Positions 51,806 to 58,513 of a stretch of 64,000 bases of DNA are shown piece by piece. The DNA lies in the NCBI GenBank assembly GCA_039821555.1, contig JBCBNX010000003.1:186001-250000 (forward strand), read 5' to 3'. Made by a program: the position numbers and the translations under genes. The stretch comes from Bacteroidota bacterium (GTDB lineage Bacteria > Bacteroidota > Rhodothermia > Rhodothermales > Rubricoccaceae). How positions within the stretch are numbered: the first letter of the stretch is position 1; every line of letters starts with the position of its first letter. The notes beneath the pieces were generated by a model that saw only the letters and a list, made by a program, of their open reading frames with translations, was not told the origin of the DNA and did no database searches.

Positions 51806-53269
51806 CTAGCCCTGCGAGAACACACTCTCGGCAGGCAGGTCCCAGCCGCTGCGGTAGGTGCGGCGGAGCTGCGCGTCGGCGGCGGGCGCGTTGGTGATGC
51901 GCATGGCGTCGGCGTCGTAGAGCACGGGCTTCTCTTCGTACATCGCGGCGACGCCGAGCAGCATCGTCTCGGTGAGCGGCGCGGCGTAGCTGAAGGGGCA
52001 CGACACGGGCTCCTCGCCGTGGATCGCGCGCACCCAGTTCTGCTCGTGCGCGCCCATGCTGCCCTCGATGCGCGGCAGCGAGACCGGCACGGCCTCGGCT
52101 TCGGCTTGGAGCGCGCCGTAGTTGCCGTCGGCGGCCAGCAGGCGGGGGTTGCGGCCGTAGGTGTCGTAGACCAGCTTGCCCCGCTCGCCGACGAAGATGC
52201 CCCCGCCATCGGGGTTGAGCGCAAAACCGTCGGGAGCCCCGGCGGGCGTGGGCGGCCGGAGACCGCCGTCGTACCACGTGAAGGTGAGGTCGCCGCCATC
52301 CCCTTGACCGATATCGGCGCGGTCGAAGACGTAGGTCGTCATCGAGGCGACGGGGTAGGTCACCGGCGGCTGGCCGCGCTCGCCGCCCCACGGGGAGCGC
52401 CGCGTCTGGATCTGGCGGGGCTGCCCGAGGCCGAGCGCCCACACGGGGAAGTCGAGGATGTGCGCGCCCATGTCGCCGAGCGCGCCGACGCCGAAGTCGA
52501 CCCAGCCGCGCCAGCCAAAGGGATGCGTGCCCTCGTAGAACGGCTGCTCGGGGGCCGGACCGAGGAAGAGGTCCCACGCCACGCCGTCAGGTGGGTCCTG
52601 CGGCGCGGGGCGATCGATGCCCTGACCCCACCACCCAGCGGGGCGGTCGGTCCAGCACTGGATCTCGCGGATCTCGCCAAGCAGACCGCTGCGAACGAGT
52701 TCGACGAGGCGCCGCCCGTCGTCGCCGGAGTGGCCCTGGTTGCCCATCTGCGTCACGAGGCCCGTCGACTCAGCGGCGTGCGCGAGGCGGCGGCACTCTT
52801 CCACGGAGTAGCAGAGCGGCTTCTGGGCGTAGACGTGCAACCCGCGCTCCATCGCCATGAGCGCGGCGAGCGCGTGGACGTGGTCCGGCGTCGAGATCAC
52901 GACACCGTCGAGGTCTTCCTCGGCGTCGAGCAGTTCGCGGAAGTCGGCGTAGCGGTTCGCCTCGGCGTAGGCCGCCTGGAGCGTGTGCCACCGTTCGTTG
53001 CGCGAGCCGTCGCGGTTGGTGAGCCGCCGCTCGATGCCGCCGTCCACGTAGCCAAAGTCGATGTCGGCCAGCGCGACGATGTGCTCCGTGGTGAGGCGGC
53101 TCATGTTCTGCGCGCCCATGCCGCCCGCCCCGATGGCGGCGAGCCGGAGCCGGTCGCTCGGCGCGCGGACGCCGGGGCCGCCGAGCACGTGGCGCGGCAG
53201 GATCATCGGGCTGAGCGCCGCGCCCGTCGCGGCAGCAGCGGAGGTGCGGACAAAGTCGCGACGGCGCAT
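51806..53269 (-). CDS. Exported Gfo/Idh/MocA-family oxidoreductase
   Basis: The ATG at 53269 gives 487 residues and a twin-arginine signal (MRRRDFVRTSAAAATGAALS). The Rossmann domain starts RLRLAAIGAGGMGAQNM and includes DGVVISTPDHVHALAALMAM and GLHVYAQKPLCYSVEE (QKP in place of the usual EKP). The C-terminal substrate domain has GWVDFGVGALGDMGAHILDF with the catalytic-site GDMGAH. Family members oxidise or reduce a sugar hydroxyl with tightly held NAD(P). The neighbours suggest a 3-keto-sugar or glycoside as substrate. Export with bound cofactor is what a Tat signal allows. Confidence 0.92.
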   Translation of the reverse strand: MRRRDFVRTSAAAATGAALSPMILPRHVLGGPGVRAPSDRLRLAAIGAGGMGAQNMSRLTTEHIVALADIDFGYVDGGIERRLTNRDGSRNERWHTLQAAYAEANRYADFRELLDAEEDLDGVVISTPDHVHALAALMAMERGLHVYAQKPLCYSVEECRRLAHAAESTGLVTQMGNQGHSGDDGRRLVELVRSGLLGEIREIQCWTDRPAGWWGQGIDRPAPQDPPDGVAWDLFLGPAPEQPFYEGTHPFGWRGWVDFGVGALGDMGAHILDFPVWALGLGQPRQIQTRRSPWGGERGQPPVTYPVASMTTYVFDRADIGQGDGGDLTFTWYDGGLRPPTPAGAPDGFALNPDGGGIFVGERGKLVYDTYGRNPRLLAADGNYGALQAEAEAVPVSLPRIEGSMGAHEQNWVRAIHGEEPVSCPFSYAAPLTETMLLGVAAMYEEKPVLYDADAMRITNAPAADAQLRRTYRSGWDLPAESVFSQG

Positions 53270-53305
53270 GGGTAGGTGTTTGCTTCGCCTCAGAACCACC
53301 ACCTC

Positions 53306-53373
53306 TGTCATGCTGAACGTGGTTCAGCATCTCAGACATCGCGTGGAGATCCTGAAACGAGTTCAGGATGACA
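53306..53373. repeat. MITE-like element, copy 2 (68 bp)
   Basis: Ends TGTCATGCTGAAC and GTTCAGGATGACA agree at 12 of 13 bases as inverted repeats. Read on the minus strand, its first 30 bases match copy 1 (48696-48784) almost base for base. It lies in the gap between the GMC and Gfo/Idh/MocA genes. Confidence 0.75.
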
Positions 53374-53385
53374 AGAATGGACAGT

Positions 53386-55155
53386 CTACACCCGCAGTTC
53401 GCCGCGCTTCATGGACTCGACGGCGTGGTCGACGGCGCGGGCGGTGAAGGCCATGTAGGTGAGCGACGGGTTCTGGCAGCCCGCCGAGGTCATGAAGGCC
53501 CCGTCGGTGACGTAGAGGTTGGGGATCTCATGGACGCGGTTCCAGCGGTCGACGCAGCCTGTCTCGGGGCTGTCGCTCATGCGCGCAGTGCCCATCTCGT
53601 GGATGCCCTCGGCGAGGCGGTAGGGCTGGTCGAAGGTGCGGATGTTCTCCGCACCCGCCGCTTCGAGCATCTCGACGCCGTCGGCGATCATCGCCTCGCG
53701 CATCTTGAGCTCGTTCTCCTTCAGCCCGCCGACGACGCGCGGGATCGGGATGCCCCACTGGTCGACCTCGTCGGTGAGCTCCATGTAGTTGTCGTCGTAG
53801 GCCAGCATCTCGCCGAAGGGGAACATGACGAACTCCCAGGCCCCCGGCTTCTGGAGGTTTTCCTTGAGCGCTACGCCGACGCCCGGCATGCCCGCGCCGC
53901 GCCCCCAGCCGTTGCGCCGCCCGGCACCGCCCTGATAGCCGAAGCCCCGTACGAAGTCGCGCCGCGAGGACGAGTCCCAGGGGAGGTTGGTGAAGCGCGG
54001 GATGTAGATCCCGTTGGGGCGATTGCCGTAAGGGGCGACATCGTCGAAGCCGGGGATGTCGCCGACGGCGCCGCACTTGAAGTGGTGATCCATGATGCCC
54101 TTGCCGAGCAGCCCGGACTGGTTGCCGAGCCCGTCGGGGAAGCGCGGCGTCTTGGTATTCATCAGGATCGACGTCGAGCCCAGGGCGCTCGCGTTGAGGA
54201 AGACGACGTTGGCGTAGAACTCGATCGCCTCCTTCGTGACCTGGTCGATGACCCGCACGCCGGTGACACGGTCCTGCTCCTCGTCGTAGATGAGGCTGTG
54301 GACGATAGAGTCGGAGCGGACGGTGAGGTTGCCCGTGGCCTGGGCGGCCGGGAGCGTGGACGAGAGGCTGGAGAAGTAGGCCCCGGCGGTACAGCCACGG
54401 TCGCACGGGCCGCAGTAGTGGCACGGGCCGCGGCCCAGGTGCGGCTGTGTCAGGATGGCGGCGCGCCCGATGGTGAGCGTGCGGCCGAACCGCTCGGCGA
54501 TGACGTCGCGGCAGTGCTCCTCCGGCCCGGTGAGCGCCATCGCAGGGAGGAACTCACTGTCGGGGAGCTGGCGCAGCCCGAGCGCCTCGCCCGAGATGCC
54601 GACGAAGCGCTCGACGTAGGAGTACCACGGCTCAATCTCGTCGTAGGCGACGGGCCAGGGCGTGCCGATGCCCTCGCGGGCGTTGGCCTCGAAGTCCATC
54701 GGCGCGAGGCGGTAGGACTGGCGGCCCCACATGATCGAGCGCCCGCCGAGGTGGTAGCCGCGCACCCAGAGGACCTCGTTGGGGTCGCCGTCGGGGGCCG
54801 TCTCGTAGGCGTGGTCCACGTCGTCGACGTACCAGTGCGCCGTGTAGGCGTTGAACGGGCCCGCCTTCGACTGGCGGAACTGGCGCGCCTCCACAGCTTG
54901 GCGGTCGCCGCGCCCGCGGAAGGGCATCTCCCAGGGCGCCTTGTGCTCGGTGATGTAGTCGGTGCCGTGCTCGACGCTGCGGCCGCGTTCCAGCACGAGC
55001 GTCTTGAGGCCCTTCTCGCACAGCTCTTTGGCGGCCCAGCCGCCCGACATGCCCGAGCCCACCACGATGGCGTCGAAGGGCTCGGAGGTCTGGACGTTGA
55101 CCGTGCAGATCTTTTCGATCAGCGAGGTGCTGTGGGCGTCACGGGGATGGGGCAT
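53386..55155 (-). CDS. GMC-family FAD oxidoreductase (gluconate/glucoside 3-dehydrogenase type, large subunit)
   Basis: The ATG at 55155 gives 589 residues. FAD-binding phrases are DAIVVGSGMSGGWAAKELCE, then KGLKTLVLERG, and the late NLYVTDGAFMTSAGCQNPSL with T. The active-site histidine is in GIHEMGTARM and the paired asparagine in CQNPS. A four-cysteine patch (CHYCGPCDRGCTAG) is typical of the gluconate 2-dehydrogenase and glucoside 3-dehydrogenase large subunits and may hold an iron-sulfur cluster. It should oxidise a sugar hydroxyl and pass electrons on. Its subunit-3 partner gene lies directly upstream, as in known enzymes. The subunit's Tat signal would export the pair. Confidence 0.92.
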   Translation of the reverse strand: MPHPRDAHSTSLIEKICTVNVQTSEPFDAIVVGSGMSGGWAAKELCEKGLKTLVLERGRSVEHGTDYITEHKAPWEMPFRGRGDRQAVEARQFRQSKAGPFNAYTAHWYVDDVDHAYETAPDGDPNEVLWVRGYHLGGRSIMWGRQSYRLAPMDFEANAREGIGTPWPVAYDEIEPWYSYVERFVGISGEALGLRQLPDSEFLPAMALTGPEEHCRDVIAERFGRTLTIGRAAILTQPHLGRGPCHYCGPCDRGCTAGAYFSSLSSTLPAAQATGNLTVRSDSIVHSLIYDEEQDRVTGVRVIDQVTKEAIEFYANVVFLNASALGSTSILMNTKTPRFPDGLGNQSGLLGKGIMDHHFKCGAVGDIPGFDDVAPYGNRPNGIYIPRFTNLPWDSSSRRDFVRGFGYQGGAGRRNGWGRGAGMPGVGVALKENLQKPGAWEFVMFPFGEMLAYDDNYMELTDEVDQWGIPIPRVVGGLKENELKMREAMIADGVEMLEAAGAENIRTFDQPYRLAEGIHEMGTARMSDSPETGCVDRWNRVHEIPNLYVTDGAFMTSAGCQNPSLTYMAFTARAVDHAVESMKRGELRV

Positions 55156-55166
55156 GGGGAGTGTGA

Positions 55167-55250
55167 GTGTCAGGTAGCAAGTGTCAGGTAGCAAGTGGGC
55201 CGAGGCATTCATCGTGGCTACCTTGCCACTTGACGCCTGCCACTTGCTAC
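55167..55250. repeat. Direct and inverted short repeats between the GMC and subunit-3 genes
   Basis: GTGTCAGGTAGCAA occurs twice in tandem (55167-55194). GTAGCAAGTGG (55188-55198) is exactly mirrored by CCACTTGCTAC (55240-55250), and could form a hairpin with a 41-base loop in the transcript between the two genes. Confidence 0.7.
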
Positions 55251-55254
55251 TCGG

Positions 55255-56001
55255 CTAGGCCCAGGCGCGGTAATCTTCGGTGACGGGTTCGTTGGGCAGC
55301 CAGAGGCCGGGGGCGGGGTTCCAGCGCAGTTCCTGCGTGGCGCCGATCTCGGAGGTGTAGTAGCCCACGACGGTGAGCTCTTTCATGGCGCGGAAGAACG
55401 GCGGGGCGTCGGGGTTGACCTGGATGGTGCCGGGAGTCTGGACGTTGGAGTCGCCGCCGCCGCCGCCGCCCATCTCGGCGACATCGTTCTCGGCCGTATC
55501 GCCGTCGGGATCAGTGTCGGCGGTGGCATCGCTGTCCGGGGCCGCGCTCGCCTCGGCGGCAGCGCCGGGCGGGAGGTAGGTGGCGGCGTCGAGCGCCTCG
55601 ACCATCGCCTGCTGTGCGGCGTCGTCGAGGTCGGCGAAGGCGGTGCCGTGCTGCGTCGTCGCGCGCGCCTCGAACTCGGTGAGCCCGGCGAGGAAGTCGG
55701 CCTTCTCGTCGGCGTCGAACCACTCGGCGAGGACCTTGTCCACGAACTGCGGCACGCCCGCCTCGGCCGCGCCGGGCGTGTCGGTGGCGGGGATGATCTG
55801 GTCGACGAGCGCCGCGAGGGTACGCTGCTGGCCCTCATCGAGCGCGACGTAGGTGTAGCGCGCGGCCTCCTCGCCGGAGGGCGCCGTGCACCCAGCGAGC
55901 ATGCTGGAGACCAGCGGCGCCGTGGCGATGCCGCCGAGGAGGCCCGAGAGCCGCCGCAGCGCCGTCCGCCGGTCGATCGTGGGATTCACGAGGTCGTGCA
56001 T
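55255..56001 (-). CDS. Gluconate 2-dehydrogenase subunit 3-family protein
   Basis: The 248-residue protein starts with a twin-arginine signal (DRRTALRRLSGLLGGIATAP) that also has a lipobox-like cysteine (SMLAGC). The body has the subunit-3 phrases LAALVDQIIPATDTPGAAEA, GVPQFVDKVLAEWF, FRAMKELTVVGYYTSEIGAT and W.PAPG. An unusual Asp/Ala/Gly-rich low-complexity insert (about 140-190, with GGGGGG) interrupts it. This subunit carries the GMC partner across the membrane and helps it bind FAD or the membrane. Its gene precedes the GMC gene in the same direction. Confidence 0.9.
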   Translation of the reverse strand: MHDLVNPTIDRRTALRRLSGLLGGIATAPLVSSMLAGCTAPSGEEAARYTYVALDEGQQRTLAALVDQIIPATDTPGAAEAGVPQFVDKVLAEWFDADEKADFLAGLTEFEARATTQHGTAFADLDDAAQQAMVEALDAATYLPPGAAAEASAAPDSDATADTDPDGDTAENDVAEMGGGGGGDSNVQTPGTIQVNPDAPPFFRAMKELTVVGYYTSEIGATQELRWNPAPGLWLPNEPVTEDYRAWA

Positions 56002-56030
56002 GATGGGGTCAGGTTGGGGTCAGGAAGCGT

Positions 56031-56110
56031 TCTGAATCAGGAAACGACGGGCTGAATCAGGAAACGACGGGCTGAATCAGGAAACGACGGGCTGAATCAG
56101 GAAACGACGG
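56031..56110. repeat. Four tandem 20-bp units over a gene end
   Basis: GCTGAATCAGGAAACGACGG is repeated four times (first base T in the first copy). The last copy covers the final codons and stop of the MFS permease gene; the other three lie beyond the stop. Confidence 0.9.
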
Positions 56111-57377
56111 GTACGCCCGCCTCAGGCGCGGGGGTAGACGCGGTGTCCGACGGGACGGGTTCCTTGTCCACCTTGTCGTTGAAGAGCGCGATGAAGAGGA
56201 CGAGGATCACCGCGGCGAGGCCCGCCGGGAGCCACCAGAAGTCGGGCCACTCGGCGAGCGGCAGCGCCTCGCGGTCGCCGAGGAAGCGGTTGTAGAGCTG
56301 CCCCGCGACCTGCGCGCCGATGAGCATGCCGACGCCGTAGGTCACGAGCACGAGCAGCCCCTGCGCCTGGCCGCGCACCTTCGGGGTGGACTTCTTCTCG
56401 ACGTAGATCTGGCCCGTCACGAAGAAGAAGTCGTAGCAGATGCCGTGCAAGAACACGCCCCCGACGATCATCCACATCACGGCGTCCGGCGCGGCGAGGG
56501 CAAAGAGGGCGTAGCGCAGCACCCACGCGGCCATGCCCGCGGCCAGCATCCACTTGACACCCCAGCGGACGAAGAGCATCGGCATGAGCAGCATGAACAG
56601 GATCTCGGACACCTGCCCGAGCGACTGCGTCGCGGCGATATTCTCGAAGCCGGTCGCCGAGAGGAAGAGCTGCGTGAAGTTGTAGTAGGCCGCCAGCGGG
56701 ATGCAGAGCAAGAAGCTCGCCGCGAGGAAGATGTAGAACGGCTTGCTGCCGAGTTGCTTGAAGGCGTCGACGCCCGCGATGCTGCGCACCGAGACGGGCT
56801 CGCCCGCTGCCGCCGGAGGCGTGTTGGGCAGCGTGAAGGCGAAGAAGCCGAGCACGATCGAGAAGATGCCCGTGAGGTAGAGCGGCCACGCCGTCGCCTC
56901 GGCGGTCACCCCGAGGATCGGGCTCATCACGAACGAGATCGCCAGACCCGCCACGATCCAGCCGATCGTTCCGAAGACGCGGATGATCGGGAACTGCCGC
57001 TCCTGGTCGTCGAGGTGCTCAAACGCGATGGTGTTAGAGAGCCCGAGCGTGGGCATGTAGCACAGGTTGTAGGCGAGCAGCAGCAGGATGAAGAGCGTCG
57101 GGTTCTGGATGGTGCTCGGCGCGGCGAGGATGAACACCCCGCCGAGGATGTGGAGCACGCCGAAGACGTTCTGCGCGGCGAAGTAGCGGTCGGCGATCAG
57201 CCCGAGGAAGAACGGCGCGACGATGGCCGCGACGGGGTTGACCGTGTAGGGCCAGTGCGTGAGGTCGCCTAGGCCCTCGGCGGCCATGTAGACCGCGACG
57301 GTGGTGTACCACGCGCCCCAGACGAAGAACTCCAGGAACATCATCGCGCTTAGGCGCGCGCTCAGGCCTCGCTGCAT
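56097..57377 (-). CDS. MFS permease, nucleoside:H+ symporter-like
   Basis: The ATG at 57377 gives 426 residues and starts MQRGLSARLSAMMFLEFFVW then GAWYTT, the classic opening of the NupG/XapB-type family. Twelve hydrophobic helices can be followed. Family phrases include PFFLGLIADRYFAAQNVFG, FGTIGWIVAGL, LGQVSEILFMLLMP and GICYDFFFVTGQIYVEKKST. In polysaccharide and sugar clusters of Bacteroidota and Planctomycetes such permeases often carry sugars rather than nucleosides, and the neighbours here suggest a keto-sugar or disaccharide. It lies between the DUF1080 hydrolase and the dehydrogenase subunits. Its 3' end is tandemly duplicated. Confidence 0.9.
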   Translation of the reverse strand: MQRGLSARLSAMMFLEFFVWGAWYTTVAVYMAAEGLGDLTHWPYTVNPVAAIVAPFFLGLIADRYFAAQNVFGVLHILGGVFILAAPSTIQNPTLFILLLLAYNLCYMPTLGLSNTIAFEHLDDQERQFPIIRVFGTIGWIVAGLAISFVMSPILGVTAEATAWPLYLTGIFSIVLGFFAFTLPNTPPAAAGEPVSVRSIAGVDAFKQLGSKPFYIFLAASFLLCIPLAAYYNFTQLFLSATGFENIAATQSLGQVSEILFMLLMPMLFVRWGVKWMLAAGMAAWVLRYALFALAAPDAVMWMIVGGVFLHGICYDFFFVTGQIYVEKKSTPKVRGQAQGLLVLVTYGVGMLIGAQVAGQLYNRFLGDREALPLAEWPDFWWLPAGLAAVILVLFIALFNDKVDKEPVPSDTASTPAPEAGVPVVS

Positions 57378-57495
57378 GGGAGGAGGAAGTTGGTGGGGGA
57401 GAAAAGGAGCACGCAGTTCGGACACCCCGTTCCTGCGTCATCCCCGACGTGATCGAGGATCTATGCGATGCTTCGCTACAGTCGCCGACACCGTA

Positions 57496-57519
57496 TGGGT
57501 CCCCGCGTGCGCGGGGATG
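57496..57519. repeat. Palindromic dispersed repeat, copy 2
   Basis: TGGGTCCCCGCGTGCGCGGG then GATG is the exact reverse complement of 24 bases of the element at 25469. It lies in the gap between the MFS permease and DUF1080 genes. A related GTCATCC start is found nearby at about 57438. Confidence 0.75.
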
Positions 57520-57601
57520 GCGGTTTGGTGGTCGAGGAGCTAGAGAGCAGCAAGGTTCTCGGTGTCCGGAATGCTAGGGGAAATCTGCAGGGGTCGCCCA
57601 G

Positions 57602-58354
57602 TCACACATCGAGGGGGCGGATGCGGATGTCGCGGAACCACACGGGGTCGCCGTGATCTTGCAGGCCGATCACGCCGCTCATGAACGCGCCGTAGGTCGG
57701 CATCCGACGGAACTTGCTCGCGGCGACGCGGGCCGCCCAGGCCTCGCTGCCCTGCTCGTAGGCCACGACGCGCTCGCCGTTGAGCCAGTGCTCGACCGCC
57801 CCGCCTCGGGCCACGATGCGGACATCGTTCCACTCGCCCGCGGGCTTGACCACGCCGGGCGTCGCCACGTAGAGGTCGTAGTTCGAGCCAGCCCGGTGCG
57901 AGGGGTAGCGCGCGTCGGGATGGCAGGCGTCGTCGAGGACCTGCATCTCGGGCGCGGTCTGCCAGATGTAGTCGTACGTGTCGCCGAGCACGCCGCGGTA
58001 GAAGAGGCCGCTGTTGCCGCACTCGGAGATCTTCCAGGCGAGTTCCAGTTCGAAGTCGGCGTAGGCCTCGCGCGTGACGAGGTCGCCGCCTCCCTCAGGC
58101 GCCGGGTCGAAGTAGAGGAGGCTGTCGTCGTCGATCTGCCAGCCGGGCGGGATGGCGTCGTCGGCGAAGCCGCGCCAGGCGTCGAGGCTAGTGCCGTCGA
58201 AGAGCGTGACCCAGGCCCTACCGGTATCGGAGACCGCCGCGACCGTGGCGCCACCAGAGTCGTCCGCGTCCGTGTTAGGCACGCCGCCGCACGCGCTGGC
58301 AGCGAGGCTGACAACCAGGGCGAGCACGCAGGAGAGCGCGGGCTGGGTATGCAC
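57602..58354 (-). CDS. DUF1080 (3-keto-disaccharide hydrolase-type) lipoprotein
   Basis: The 250-residue protein has a lipoprotein signal (MHTQPALSCVLALVVSLAAS-AC). It forms a concanavalin-like jelly roll typical of DUF1080: WVTLFDGTSLDAWRGF, DLVTREAYADFELELAWKIS, CGNSGLFYRG, DNACHP-like DDACHPDARYPSHRAGSNYD, and a final IGLQDHGDPVWFRDIRIRPL. Members of this family have been shown to cut 3-keto-glycosides. A location in the periplasm or on the outer membrane fits cutting of a glycoside already oxidised at C3 by a GMC dehydrogenase. It is the first gene of the minus-strand cluster. Confidence 0.9.
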   Translation of the reverse strand: MHTQPALSCVLALVVSLAASACGGVPNTDADDSGGATVAAVSDTGRAWVTLFDGTSLDAWRGFADDAIPPGWQIDDDSLLYFDPAPEGGGDLVTREAYADFELELAWKISECGNSGLFYRGVLGDTYDYIWQTAPEMQVLDDACHPDARYPSHRAGSNYDLYVATPGVVKPAGEWNDVRIVARGGAVEHWLNGERVVAYEQGSEAWAARVAASKFRRMPTYGAFMSGVIGLQDHGDPVWFRDIRIRPLDV

Positions 58355-58460
58355 GGGGGAACGGGCGGTTTACGGGGCCTTCACAATCGCGGGCAATATA
58401 TCGAGCAGCGCGGCGCGATGAAAGCGGTTTCAGTGCAACCCAGACCGTCCAGCCTACCCA

Positions 58461-58489
58461 TTGCGCGCGCTGCGTCCACCCGGTATACT
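58461..58489 (+). promoter_or_regulatory. Candidate promoter of the heptaheme cytochrome gene
   Basis: TTGCGC, a 17-base spacer and TATACT end 24 bases before the ATG at 58514. The -10 box matches at 5 of 6 positions and the -35 box only at its TTG. Confidence 0.4.
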
Positions 58490-58513
58490 TTGGCCCTGTC
58501 TCCCCCGCCCTTC

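Noticed and set aside
51663..52577. N-terminal extension fusing the sugar isomerase with an upstream 300-codon frame
   Set aside because: The extension is another-frame reading of the Gfo/Idh/MocA gene, and the isomerase has its own Tat signal starting at 51662.
55167..55250. Intrinsic terminator between the subunit-3 and GMC genes
   Set aside because: The 11-bp arms are separated by 41 bases and no T-run follows, so termination is unlikely between two genes that should be co-expressed.
56031..56110. Possible CRISPR array (four 20-base repeats)
   Set aside because: The units are directly adjacent with no spacers and include a gene's stop codon, so this is a plain tandem repeat. No cas genes are present in the window.
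57653..58513. Upstream extension of the heptaheme cytochrome frame
   Set aside because: It runs through the DUF1080 gene in the opposite strand. The ATG at 58514 opens a proper lipoprotein signal and lies just after a promoter-like sequence.
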